NCBI RefSeq assembly: GCF_026210795.1
Contig: NC_089447.1
Span: 4,032,501-4,096,500 of the forward strand
DNA: 64,000 nt
Direction: 5' to 3'
Origin: Rhizophagus irregularis
Lineage: Eukaryota > Glomeromycota > Glomeromycetes > Glomerales > Glomeraceae
Below the pieces are notes generated by a model, which saw only the letters and a list, made by a program, of their open reading frames with translations, searched no databases and had not been told where the DNA came from. Made by a program: the position numbers and the translations under genes. Below, piece after piece: positions 35,839 through 47,745 of this stretch; within the stretch, counting starts at the first letter, position 1, and each line of letters begins with the position of its first letter.

Positions 35839-38499
35839 TAGGCATATCTCTCCAACAAACTGTACCATTGTGTAATAACAATTTATCCTCTATTATTAAT
35901 ACATTTTTCTCAGCACCAGATTTAGCGAGCTTATCTGCTTCTTTATTATAATCACAATCACTATGCGCTTTAACTTTACTTTGAGACTATAGATCCTAAT
36001 TATCTTGAATAAACATAACCATAAAACCTTATAATTAACTTTTGATCTTTCTATATTTTTAATCGTCAAAAAGTTTAAATCATCAAATGTATTAACTACC
36101 CATTGAGAATCACTATATATTTCGATATTTGCAGCTTTAGGACAGGTCATTAAACTTAATATCACTGCCATTAATTCAGCCTTATTAGAGGAAGGATTAT
36201 CTGCAATTTTACAATTAAAACTTTTCTTTATAGGAGCGCTAATTATGAACGCACAACCCATCATTATTTTGTTAGTTGCTATATTTTTCATCAACCCATC
36301 TGTATAAATCTCTATATCAGTTTTTTGCGTTAAACTATTTGCAATTTCTATTAACGCATTACGATAATCACTTGGATGTATATATTTGAACAAGCCATTC
36401 ACTTTTTCAATAATACATTCATTTTTAGACGTTTTTCCACAGTATTTACATTCCGCTTGAACTAACGTCTCATAAATAGCCATATCTGCTATATAACGAT
36501 CATTTTGTATTGAATTTGCATTAACTTTAACACAATTTTCTATATTAATATCTGCTATACACCTTACTTTAGTGTTACTTCTTTTATTTCTGATCTGATT
36601 CGTTTTCACTTCGCATCCTCCACATTTTTTAAGGATTGGTAACTGTACTGATGGTGATATTTGATCATTTTCTAGGTTTTGTATCCAATGTTCTATACGA
36701 ATTTGTCCTCATTTGGATTATCTAAAACACGCCCTATTATAGGTTTACCTATTTGATCATGAAAGGTTGTTATCCAATTTTTTGTTTTTAAATTATTAAT
36801 TTTTGTATTTACACTATGTATATTATATTCTAATTGATAATCAGTTTTCACTTTCTTAGATTTTAAAGGATCTTCAATAAGTTTAGTTTCTATAAACTTG
36901 AACCAACTAGGGATTCTACCCTGTGTATTTATCTTAGTCCTGTGTTTCAAATCTTTATATCTCAGAAGACGTATACCATCTGACGACATTAACTGATTAA
37001 CGAAATAAACATTTTTCCCTTTCAGTCCCTTACTAATTCCATTTGAAAATATTTCTTTATGTGTACATATTTTTACTATTAGTAATAATCCCTCTTGAAT
37101 CTGATTAACTTTCACACCACTTGATTTTATGGTTAACATATTGTCATATAAAAGTGCTAAAACACGAGCTAATAAACAGTGTTTTACTTGTAAGTCTTTC
37201 TGACTGATATTCCATGTTGCTAATGGAGATTTATTAGACAATAATTCACTTTGCAATTGTTTACAATCTATTTCAAAAATATCTTTCATCATACCCTTTG
37301 ATATCACTTGATTATATAATCTACTTAACTGTTTTTGAGCTTGAATCGTATTAATATCTTTAATAGCGTAGCACAATGATGAATGTATAATACTATTAGA
37401 AGTAGTAAGTGGCAATGACGCTTTTCTTTTAAACATATATCTACAGGTAGAATTTAATTTTTCTGTTTGAGAATTTGTCCAAACTAACAATTGTGCTTTA
37501 TAATCAACACAAAGAATGATCACGTGATTATATATATATTTCATCTGCAAATCCGTTATTTGTTTGAAGCTAATTGTTTTATTATATCTTTTAATAATAT
37601 CCTTGCACTGATTAAAGACATAATTAGTTTTTAAATCTAAATTAATCCAAACACCTAAAATTTTCACAGATTCTTTTGATGTTAATGGTTTAATCATTCT
37701 TTTTGACGATCCAAAATTAACTTCAACAATATCTTTATTTAACTTTTTGTTCGTTATCATTTCAAACTTATCATAATTTGTTTGTATATTATTCATAGTG
37801 TTGAATTCATCTGCAATTTTCAAGATCTGCTCTAACTGAGCTTTACTTTTAGTAATTCACGTGACGTCATCCATATATGACTGTGATGATATATTGATCC
37901 TGAGTTTTTCTTCTTGGTCTGATTGTACATTACTTTTAAAGCAATGCTCAATTTCATATCCCATTTTTAATGAATTAATTTCTGCGAGCAATGGATCATA
38001 ATAAATTGTCCATAGCAGCGGTGAAATGACCTCACCTTGATCTATTCCTATGATAGACATATATTGTTTCATTATTCCTTTTTCTTTTATAACACTTTTT
38101 TTACTATTCGTAAATAAGTTAATCATCAAACAGATCAAAACCTCTGGGATCTTAATTCTTTGCAATGCTAATTTAAGCATCTTAATTATACATGAAACCA
38201 AAATTGGTTAATTTTGACCTCCAAAATGGTCGAAATGGTCGAAATGATTTCGACTTGAGCCCCTCCAAAAGTCAAAATGGTTGAAATTACATCATAGTTA
38301 TATGATTTTATAGTAAACAATAATATTAAAATTCAAAGTTAACGAACTCCGCATCCAGTGATTCGATTTTTATGATCTTTACACGGTTGGATTCAGCTCA
38401 TTGAGAGGATTCCAATGACATGTATTTCATATTTGTAGCATCAATATTGACGGAGTTATTCACGTTTAAAATTTGGTATTAAATAGTCTTATAATTTTA

Positions 38500-40170
38500 T
38501 CGTAGAGTAAAAAACAGACAATAGCCTTTTCCTATTCGGTAATCTGTCGTACTCTCTGAAATATAGTGGTACAATTTTTTTTTATATTTTTAAAATAATG
38601 TGCCACATAGACTCCCGGTCAAACGATCATCAAAACACTTGCAAAGTATACTCTTTTTTGGTTGTGATCAACACGAAAAGTTTGCCTGCGAATTTAATAT
38701 CTTAGATTTTAGATTATAGATTTAATAATAAGAATAATGAATCCTAAATCTAAGAGTATAACGCCCACCCTCCCTCCTTATGAACCGATGGGCTATATAT
38801 ATTTTTTTTCCTTCATTTTTTTTCATTTTAAAAAAAAAAATAAATTTCGGGTTACTCTACATATTACGCAATATTTACTTACGCAAAAAAAAAATTTTAT
38901 TTTATACCCAATATAATTTATCAATTTATTCAAAATTTTCTTCATTATCTTCATATATAAAAAATTACTCAATGTATTATGCAATATTTACAAAAAATAA
39001 AATAAAGAAAATTTTACGTATTACTCAATATATACTGTATTATATAATATAAAATTTGTCAATTTATGTAAAAATAAATAAACCCATATATTACTGCAAT
39101 ATAAAATTTATTTTTTTCATAAAAATTTTTCAAAATTAACTTATTACGAAAATTATTACAAAAAATATATTTTGTAAAAATTATTTTTTCTTCATAAAAA
39201 TTTTACACATTACTCAATCAATCAATGTATTTTACAGTATAAAATTTATTTATTCATAAAAAAAATAATTTAAATCAAAGAAAAAAAACTGATCTTTATT
39301 TGTTTCCTATTTCTTTTTTTTTACTCATTTACTCAATCAAATTTCATAATTTCATAATTTTTACATTTACATAAATAAATAAATCGAATAAATTCATGTA
39401 AAAAAACTGGTATAAAAACAAATTTTTTTTTCGTGACTTTTATTTGACTGTTCTAATTTCCATAAAGGTATAAATAAATAAATAAATAATTACAAAAAGG
39501 CAGATGATGTGGCTATAATACAAATATTACATTAATTAAAATATAAATTATTTCCAAATATATAAGTTGTTTACGATATAATATAAATTTTTATATATTA
39601 TCTATATAAAAAAAGGAAAGATTCGGATGATGTGGCTTAAATAATTACAATATTACATAAATTACTCGTGCTTCTAAAAAAAAAAATCCTAAAATAGGTT
39701 TTTTTGCGGCGATCAGACTCCTTTATTTTATTATCGAAAAAAAAAAAAAAATAGATCTTTAGTTAATCAAATCAAATAAAAATTTTTTTTAAAAAAAATG
39801 AATCTTTATTCTGGAGTGCAAGAATCCACTCTTTATCATATTTTTTTTAAAAACTTTAATAAAAGAATTCCTTATATTTTAATTGAAACATTTTTTTTAA
39901 GTCTTTTTTTTTAATTTTTTTAAATAAAAAAAAATTTCATGTAATTAAAATAAAAATAAAAAAATTTCATGTCGTAAATTCATACATTTTGCATTTTTTT
40001 TTCTTCAAATTAAAACCCGATTATCATTTCATCTATTGAATATTCGTATATAAATACTCTGATATTTTTTTTTACTTAAAAAAAAAACGTATATTTATAT
40101 TTTTCAAATATACAGTTTTATTCTTAAAAAAAAAAAAATTACAATATCTTTTCTACCTCCTATATCTCTA
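38500..40170. other. AT-rich 5' region inside the 3.7-kb element
   Basis: About 1.6 kb with no gene: poly-A/T tracts, repeated TACTCAATATA/AAATTTAT words, and a CATAAAAA microsatellite-like stretch. It precedes the OB-fold-like gene and may serve as its promoter region. The plus frame at 38780-39052 is low complexity. Confidence 0.4.
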
Positions 40171-41127
40171 ATGCCAGCAAAGTTGAGTACGATATGCTAC
40201 ATTCACGATTCAGCCCAGAGGTCAACAAAGGAATATAGCATAAAAGAAATAACTGGAATATCCAGACTGAGTGATGAAGACCCAACCAAAATCATATATC
40301 TAAAAATTAAAGCGTTTGTTCCATTGGATAAAGAAATTGATACACAAATTGAAGAATTTGAAAATGGCCAGGTAATTTACTTGAGAGGTAAATTTATTGC
40401 CTGCAATGGATGGTACACGGTAATGTTACTTATTTTTAGTTCAAAAAACAAAAATTAAAATAAAATAAAAATTAGTATCAAATTATTAATTTTGAAAAAA
40501 TTGAATTAATAGGTCAACGCTACATCAATTAAACCTATGCCAAGTCTTGATTTTGATATGATGCCAGCTGTAGGCATAAACATAATGGTGACGGGTTTGA
40601 CCACTCAAACTGTTAAAAATGTAGGTGACGAATCTGTTCTTAACTTTTACGTGGAAGAAAATCTTGGAAATAGAGAACCAAAGGATTTTTGGTTAGAGAT
40701 GAAACATAATTCAAATATTAATTATTTGGCCAATAAAACTAATTCTATCAATCAAACCATGAGATCTACGATGGCAATTTTATCAGGCCTACTCTATTAT
40801 CAAGAATCCATCATAGATACCAGCACAACTGAAGAGTCTATACCTGGGAAACATATCTTGAAATTAGATGATATATCACTAATTTCTAGCAACCGACCTA
40901 ATACATCTGCTCAATCCATTAATCTACCATGGTTGAACCAAGAATCAACAAGTTCAAGGAACACACCTCGTACACCAAGAGGATCTACACCACGTTTAAA
41001 AAGAGGTCGTGTTACACTTTCACAACTATCTTCCACCAGGAAGACTCGAAGCCAATCACTAGCATCCGCATTACAAGAAAACCCCCTTCCAACCACGACC
41101 CAAAACGAAACCTCTAGTGAAACTTAA
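40171..41127 (+). CDS. OB-fold-like protein inside a TIR element
   Basis: Exon 1 (40171-40419), a GT-AG intron (40420-40512) and exon 2 (40513-41127) give 287 residues with no lesion. Residues about 20-95 look like a five-strand OB-type barrel (IIYLKIKAFVP, QVIYLRGKFIACNGWYTV, NATSIKP), followed by a second strand-rich block (INIMVTGLTTQTV, VLNFYVEENLG, DFWLEMKH). Residues 185-287 are disordered, rich in S/T/R/P with RTPRGSTPRLKRGR-like basic stretches. I recall similar proteins from many Rhizophagus gene models, but cannot give them a validated name. Nucleic-acid binding (RPA-like) is an inference from the fold-like pattern only. An intact frame amid dead transposons implies recent mobility or retained selection. 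Confidence 0.7.
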
Positions 41128-41601
41128 ATAATAAAATTTATTTTCTTATTCTTTTTTAAAAAAATATATATATATATATTTTTAACCATATAATTGCTGA
41201 GCATAAAAAAGTTAATAATAAACAAAAAAGGTATCGGAGATTGCATTAAACTTATTTTCCTTTATTAAATATATAAAATTTTTCACATTAATTTTTAATT
41301 TATTGTATTTTTTTTTTAAATAATAAATAAAATTAAAATAATACATCAAATGAAACAATTTATTTTTCTTCATTATTCTAATGATGATTTACAACATTTA
41401 TGATAATCTCGTATAAACAAATGCATTCTTACATTTCTAAAATTTATAATCTTTAATTATTTTAATATTAAAAAATAATATGCTCCGATCCCTGATTATT
41501 GATCCTGTGATGCTATTAATTAATACGCTCGAATTTGTCCCCGTCAGTCCCATGTTCTGTGGTGGGTACTGAAACAAAAAAAATACTGGCTAGTTTATAA
41601 T
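41128..41601. other. 3' flank of the OB-fold-like gene
   Basis: AT-rich; a TATATATATA run at 41165-41180. No further gene. Confidence 0.4.
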
Positions 41602-44600
41602 ATTAAAATTCAAAGTTAATGATCTCCGCATCCAGTGATTCGATGGTTATGATCTTTACACGGTTAGATTCAGCTCATCAAGAGGATTCCAATGATATGT
41701 ATTTCATATCTGTAGCATCAATATTGACGGAGTTATTCACGTTTAAAACTTTATATTAAATTATAATTATAAAAATCACATGACTATGATGTAATTTCGA
41801 CTATTTTGACTTTAATTTCGACTTTTGACCTTCTCAAGTCAAAATATTTCTACTTTTGGGCTTTAATTTCAACTTCATATATAATCTTAATATCTACCCT
41901 ATCGTAAGCTTTAGAGAGGTCCTGAAAAGTCAACCATAACTCTTTATTATTCTTCTTTGCATCTTCGATACAAGTATTAATGATTCTTAGAGGCGCCTCT
42001 GTAGATCCACCAGATAGTCCCGTGTGATTACCTCCTTTTAATATATTACGCTCTGCAATAACTTTAGATAATCTTTTTGTAACAATTTTCACTAACATTT
42101 TTCTCAAAGTTTCTAGGAGTATTATTGGTCTAGTTTTTGTTAATGAGTACTTCCAATCCATTGTCTTCAGGATAGGATACAATAACGCATGTCTCCATTC
42201 TTCAGGAATATCACCAACTTGTAAACATAAATTTGCTAATTTTAATGTGATACTTTTCATTGAAGTTCCCATATGTTTGAGCATTTCATTCGATATCTAG
42301 GAGATTCCTGGCGCGTTATCATTTACTAACTTTCTAATCATATGGTCCCATTCACTCTCACTAATAGGTTGAATAACCTCGTTATACCAACATTAATTTA
42401 TATCTTGTTTAGGGCTATATTGACGAATCCATCTTCCTTTTAACTTTTCATTTGAATTCAACTTTTTTCCTGCAAATGATTTGAAATGTTCAATCAACTC
42501 ATTTTCTATCAATTCCTCATCTGAAATTAATTGTTTTACTGAATTTTTTTCTATTACTATTTTATCCAGGACAATTTTACTTCTTTTTCTATTCAACGTA
42601 GAATCTAGGAACCTTTTTTTATTATCTTGTAGATCCTCACACTGTCATTGGATATAAAACTTCATTTTCTCTTCTTTATATATTTTACTTTCTTCAGCAA
42701 AATTCACCTGAACTAATTTAAAGGCTATCTTGACTATTTCTTTAAACTCTTTTATATTTTTATTGAGCAGTCCATCTATGTCTATTGCAAATTTAAAACA
42801 TATTTCTGATATTGTTTCATAATGCTTTTCTATAAATTTTTTACACTTTCTATAATTAGTTAAGTTCAAACTCATGATCTTTTTTTCCGTTAAATTTGTT
42901 AAAATATATGATAATTTATGTAAAAATCTCTTATAAAACACGATAGTTTTTGGTAACACTTATTTGTTCGGGTTACCTTTCTTTTTCGGCAATTCATTAT
43001 TAGCTTTTTTAAACGTATTTCGAATTGTATTCCATATTCTATTTATATTATTGATCGAAATTTCTACATTATCAATTATATCTTTTTCTTTATCCAATAA
43101 CTTTCCTATTTTTTCTGCATATGTTTCCCATAATTGACTATCTATTTTCTTATAATCCACTTTCAAATTATTATTGTTATGTTTTTTCTTTTTAAATAAT
43201 TGTTTTGTATGAAACAGGTCATCTATTTGGAAATATACCGTTACGGCTGAATGATCGGTTTCAAATATGTGGACTTTATTCGTAGACGCATAGATAGTAT
43301 CTAGTACTAAATTTTCTGTGACCCATATGTAATCAATTCTAGATTTTTTATCTGATCTATTCCATGTATTCAGTGGTTTATCATGGTAAATTAAATTAAT
43401 ATCAATCATAACGTTCTTTTTTAATATCTGAAAAATATGATCTTTCCAGAAAATTTTTCGATTTGCTCTTTGTTGAGCTATCGCTGTATCATAACTTGCA
43501 TTAAAATCTCCAATACAGACTATTTTAGCTTTTAATTTTTTCTCAGCTGTTAAAATTTCTTCTAATTTCGTATAAAATTCCAAAATTTCATCTTTATAAC
43601 TATTATTCGAAAAGTTATAAATTGCAATTATTGTGAAACGAATCTTTCCTTTCAAAAGTAACGTAAGTTTTAAAGCTCAACCTTCAATGATATCTTTTTT
43701 AATAACATATTTTGCATAATCATTATTCATTATAATCTCAACTCCAGTCAAAAAATGGTTGTCATCGTCGCATGACGATCAAGTCGTTATATCCTTATAA
43801 TCTTTATAAATCATTTTCGCACTAGCAGTTTGAAGTTTTGTTTCTGTGACTATTAAACAACTAATCTTATTAATTTTCATATAATTTAAAACTTGTTCTT
43901 GCTTAAGTATTGTATTTAATCCTGACACATTAATTGTTGTTATCTTAAATGTATTATTAATGTCCATAATACCATCAATAGATGGTCGAATATCTATAAG
44001 TTGTACTATCATTGTTGATTATATTGGGGGTTGGTTATTCTGTTATTGAATTCCATAGCCCTGTCTTCATTGACATATGGTGTTTGGTTGTTCATTAAGT
44101 GGTCAAATTTTCCAGACATATCTTGTAATATACTAAACGCCTGACCCATTCTGACTTCAAAATTGTCTAATTGTTATGTATTTCCTTCTTGACTATTTGG
44201 GGACGAAGGTGATGTACCCAACGCGGTTGATGGTTCATATATGAACTTTTCTGTCTCAACTGTTTTATTTACTTCACTATCTTCTTCCATAGGAGATAAT
44301 GTACGAGTTTGTACATTTGGCGCAACATTTTTATCGATATACACATTACATGTTTGTTGAAATTCTTTTACCCTTTTATTATTATTATTCATGAACGTAT
44401 TATCATCATTAGCAAACAATAATTCTACTTTTCTATTACTCAAAATCTCAGCTTGATTAATATGATTAATTTCTAAATTTGAAACTCTCTCATTCAATCT
44501 TTGTATCATATTCATGAATTTTTCCATTTGTCGTTCCAATCTATCCAGCCTATCACCCTCATTATTAACTGGTGTAGGATTAATATTCTGTTGATTCCAA

Positions 44601-45316
44601 GGTTTTCTTACTGGCTCTTGTGTCTCTTGTTATTTTCCTTTCCCTTTGTAAGATTGAAATGGCCTTGACTTGATGTTAAAACATTCGCTCTTACATTGGG
44701 TACTGTCTTAATTTTCTTTACAGCTTCAGCATAACTTGAAGGACCTTATGATGGCATTTCTTGTTCAACTTCTTCATCCCAATTGTGCATACCTTCTGAC
44801 TTATCAGGTTGATATTGTGAGTTTCTAGGGAATAATGGTTTGAACCCCATATTTGGTCTGGATGCTTTTACTCCATATCTACTATAAATCTGTTGATATA
44901 CTTCATGTGTTGATGACATGTTTCTTTTCCTCTAATTTTCCGGACATGTTCTGACTCAATGATAAGGAGAACCACATACGTGGCATGTGACTGCATCATA
45001 ATTAACGAAAACTAAGCCTCGATTGTTGAAAGAGAATTTCTTACCTAGAGCATTATTAAGGTCGTTCTCATTATCAAAAAGACAAATGCGAACCTTTCTT
45101 TCTCATAATTTTTTGAAAACCTATTTTTAGGTACGAAACATGATTTTGCCTTCATTTGTATGATAATATCTTTCAAATCAGCAGCGTATGTACCTACAGG
45201 TAAATTAGCTAATTTCAACTCATATTTAAAACGTAAATTCCTTTCATCCTTCGTTAAGTTAGATGGAAAAATTCTAAACGCATATTTGCAAAATCTCAAA
45301 TCTCAATAACTATAAG

Positions 45317-45465
45317 CAGTGTTGTCATAGGGACAGGACATGTCCATGGACGGGACGGGATGGGACAGTCCAGGACACGTCCAAAGATTTTAGCAATGTC
45401 TGGGACATTTGGACATTAAAATCACGTTATCTTAATTATAAATTATAGCCCATTAGTTGCTGTCT
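45317..45465 (-). mobile_element. hAT MITE, one half (inversion-split)
   Basis: Starts CAGTGTTGTCATAGGGAC and matches, base for base with few changes, the reverse complement of the right half of the MITE at 50856-51119, including GGACAGTCCAGGACACGTCC and AATTATAGCCCATTAG. Homology stops abruptly at about 45465 in the middle of the MITE. The missing half lies at 46033-46146 in opposite relative orientation. Confidence 0.85.
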
Positions 45466-46032
45466 CTAACAGTCTAACGTAGGGCTAAATGCCTCTATAC
45501 ATGCTCAAACTAACGCAAGTCACCCTAGTCAGAATACAACTTTTAAAGAAGCGAAAAAAGATGATGGTTGGACTATTATTAAGAAGACTCAACATTTTAG
45601 TATTTTCATCTGCGAGATAGTCTTTCAGGCGATAATATTATTGCTAAAAAAAATTTTGCATATAGGAAAATTTCGGATGTGCTTGGGCTAATTTCATTGA
45701 CACCAACTTCCATTAAAGGTATTAAGGTGATTCGAGCAACATATGAAATAAAAGCACAAGCAGCTGAAGTTTGTGCCAAGAAAATTGCAGATGATAATGA
45801 TGTAAGATTTGCTAAATTAGAAGTAATCAACAATCAGCAAAATGATAATCTTAATGATTATGAAATTAAAATCTGGGATGTTCCACTAGATGTGAACAAG
45901 TAGATGTTAAAAGTATATTTGAAAAGTTTTGAACCAATTAAAACCCTCAAATTTAATGTTAAAAATTTATACTATGAAGTAGTAGTTAGATTCAACGGTA
46001 AACAAGTTGAAGAAAAATTTAAAGACTTATGG
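45466..46032 (+). pseudogene. inverted ORF1 segment of the LINE-like element
   Basis: A plus-strand coding remnant: blocks AQTNASHPSQNTTF and DDGWTIIKKTQHF, then LTPTSIKGIKVIRATYEIKA, EIKIWDVPLDVNK (RRM-like), a stop, and NLYYEVVVRFNGKQVEEKF, ending at the MITE boundary after FKDLW. It is the missing part of ORF1 of the minus-strand retroelement, flipped. See the inversion finding. Confidence 0.75.
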
Positions 46033-46146
46033 CAGTGTTGTACATGGGACATGTCCCGCCAAAATTTTAATGTCCCAGACATTATCCCATCCATGTCCCG
46101 TCTACGTCCCGTCCAAAAATTGTCCAAGTTTACAATTTGTCTTATC
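46033..46146 (+). mobile_element. hAT MITE, other half (inversion-split)
   Basis: Starts CAGTGTTGTACATGGGACAT and matches the left half of the intact MITE at 50856 (GTCCCGCCAAAATTTTAATG, TTTGTCTTATCA). It ends abruptly at about 46146, where retroelement ORF1 N-terminal coding begins on the minus strand. Confidence 0.85.
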
Positions 46147-46689
46147 ATATTACTATTCGTCTGTATGGGTTGCTGAGCTATCAAAGAGCTCGTCAAAGCA
46201 GCCAAAGTGCTACTTTCTGAAGGTTGGGTAAATTCTACTCCTTCCATATTACTCTTTCCAAATTCTATAACGAAAAAACAATATTTTCTATGACTTAAAC
46301 GGTAATAAACGAAAAATATTTCTTCAAACTACTAGTGTGAAATTTGTGACTGAACAATCAGCGGGAAGAGTTTTTTGTGAAAAATGTAAATATATATTAT
46401 ATTATATATATATATTAAAAAAATTTATCCTGCTACGCAAATATATATCTGACTATTAATAATTTAATACTCAACTATGCATAATTATATCTGACTATTT
46501 AAAAATTATGTTATCAAATAAGCAATAATAAATCTCACATAGGAAAAATTTTTATATGTTGGTTAAGCAAACTCAAAACCTACCTTTATATATATTGTTT
46601 GGGGTCCTGTATAAAGTTATATTAAAGTTTTGAGTTTGGATCTGAGTTGTATATGTATTCTTCAGGATTCTATACACTAGAGGTACTAT

Positions 46690-47045
46690 TTGAGTTCTAA
46701 AAGACCATCTGGATTGAATTTGGATGCTCATTAGCACATCCAGATTCAATCCAGATTGTCAAACTAATCTTAATTTTGGCCAAAATTGTAATTTTGGGCG
46801 GAATTAAAGTTTCAATAACAAGAGTTAGCTCTGCCTAAACTTTTAGTACTGGCCTAAGCTAAAGTTACTTGCCGAAACTAAAGAGTTTCGACATGTCAAA
46901 ATTGTCGAAACTATTTCGACATTTTGACAATGGCCTTCCGATTTGTTGAAATGCCGTAATAGTTTCAACATGTCGAAACTATTTTGGCGTTTTAACATAG
47001 TATATCATATGATATACATATAGTTTGGCATTACTCTATTCGGTT
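46690..47045 (+). repeat. TCGAAATGTCGAAACT-type repeat, left member of an inverted pair
   Basis: Repeated TTTCGACATGTC/GTCGAAACTATTTCGAC words preceded by GGCCTAAGCTAAAGTTACTTGC and TAATCTTAATTTTGGCC. A related block in inverted orientation at 58640-58930 has GCTAAAGTTGCTGAAACT (inverted). The two flank the whole array, hAT and array region, so they may be ends of one 12-kb element or two separate insertions. ATCTGGATTGAATTTGGATG at 46711 is also palindromic with CATCCAGATTCAATCC. Confidence 0.5.
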
Positions 47046-47177
47046 AGGATTGGTCAATCTGATAATCAATATGTAAAAAAAAAAATTTTTTTTTTATTTT
47101 TGTTATTTTTGTAAAGACACCAAACTGGATAAACTTGGACATGAATAAATTTGGATATGGATAACATGGACATTAAG

Positions 47178-47745
47178 GTAAGCAGGTATTCTTTTTTAAA
47201 TTTATTATAACTTTTAAGAAACATTTTCTAACGAAAAATGAAATATTATAGGGATACCAGCTTTCTTGGAATTGATGAAACTGGAATTTACATATAAACG
47301 GACAGGTAAAAGGAAAGTTTTTTAAAAAAAATTTAATGTTTTAAGAAACATTTTTAACGTTTCTTTTTTTCTTTTTTTTCGTTTGTAAGGATACTGGCTT
47401 CTTGGTATTGGACTTAAGACGAAATGGCACCTGAAAAAGAAAGGTTAAGTCTTTTTTTGTTGCTTCTTTCATTTCTATACTAACTCGTTGCTAATGTCTT
47501 TCTTTCTTTTTTTAGATCTTTGTCTTTGGTATTTTAGGAATAAAGATCTGGTGAAAGGTGAGTGAAATGGAGGATTTTTTAATTATTTTTGGTTATAGAA
47601 CATTTACTAATGTTCTATATATTTTTTTGTAGTAATAACTTCTTGAAGACGAAATCGGCACTTGAACGTGAAATGTAAATGTGAGTTTTACTTTTCTTTA
47701 GTTACAGAACATTTGCTAACATTCTTTCCTTATTTTTTTTATAGT
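47178..47745 (+). ncRNA. exon-intron array upstream of the hAT gene
   Basis: Introns 47178-47251 (74 nt) and 47306-47389 (84 nt) are clear, followed by three or more ending near 47516, 47632 and 47744. Donors are GTAAGC, GTAAAA, GTTAAG, GTGAGT, GTGAGT; branch-like words are TTTTCTAACG, CTAACTCG, TACTAATG, GCTAACATT; acceptors are TAG or AAG after long pyrimidine tracts. Exons are diverged copies of GATACTGGCTTCTTGG, and one is also present at about 11788 in the left array. The array ends about 330 bp before the hAT ATG (48075) on the same strand, so it may be a spliced leader region of that gene or an independent non-coding transcript. Confidence 0.62.

Larger units (their letters stand above)
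38187..41883 (+). mobile_element. 3.7-kb TIR element carrying an OB-fold-like gene
   Basis: The ends are TATACATGAAACCAAAATT and, inverted, TATATATGAAGTTGAAATT. The 8-bp duplication ATCTTAAT is perfect (38179-38186 and 41884-41891) and falls inside the reverse transcriptase between motifs A and B. Just inside the ends are TCGAAATGGTCGAAATG-type words. A pair of about 170-bp direct repeats lies at 38320-38490 and 41602-41762 (ATATTAAAATTCAAAGTTAA, CCGCATCCAGTGATTCGAT, ATTGACGGAGTTATTCACG). The only gene inside is the spliced gene at 40171-41127; no transposase is visible, so mobility must have been supplied in trans. Confidence 0.82.
33808..46247 (-). pseudogene. LINE-like non-LTR retroelement, multiply interrupted
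   Basis: Minus-strand order: ORF1 N-terminus (46247-46149), an inverted ORF1 segment (45466-46032, now plus-oriented, with EIKIWDVPLDVNK of RRM type), an RRM-like second domain (45299-45045), and a CCHC knuckle CHVCGSPYH-stop-VRTC near 44985-44940. ORF2 follows: an endonuclease/exonuclease/phosphatase fold (44012-42960; CIGDFNAS, SRIDYIWV, ETDHSAV), a linker to 42393, and the reverse transcriptase up to motif A (QDLSKAYDRVD, ending about 41892). After an insertion come motif B (IGIDQGEVISPLLW) and motif C (YMDD, near 37870). Then a thumb region (37823-36693), RNase H (36609-35896; EIYTDG, NKAELMAV, IYSDSQW), another insertion, and a C-terminal Cys segment (34638-33808; CNFCKIEEETFDYFWKC). Several stops and frameshifts are present as well as the insertions. 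No poly-A tail or LINE duplication was resolved. Confidence 0.85.
32706..46608. mobile_element. 13.9-kb AGGACCCC-terminated TIR element (composite nest)
   Basis: The left end AGGACCCCGAACAATATATA and the right end, read inward as AGGACCCCAAACAATATATA, form terminal inverted repeats. The 8 bases outside are GTATAAAG on both sides (32698-32705 and 46609-46616), a perfect 8-bp duplication. The same termini occur on the 1.2-kb element at 56951-58150 and as a single end at 63891. Subterminal GCTAAGCAAAC/TGCTTAACC words also match across ends. Almost all of the interior is a minus-strand LINE-like retroelement with further insertions. The parent TIR element was therefore probably short and non-autonomous, and grew by nesting. 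Confidence 0.8.

Noticed and set aside
35619-35951. 110-residue plus-strand frame
   Set aside because: Runs along the arm of the 1.2-kb palindrome and into the antisense of the RNase H region; a by-product.
45679-46176. Independent plus-strand gene pair
   Set aside because: The blocks are the displaced ORF1 segment of the minus-strand retroelement, interrupted by a stop and ending at the MITE boundary.
29190-46608. A single giant element spanning the hAT and the 13.9-kb element
   Set aside because: Each has its own termini and its own perfect target duplication, so they are separate insertions.
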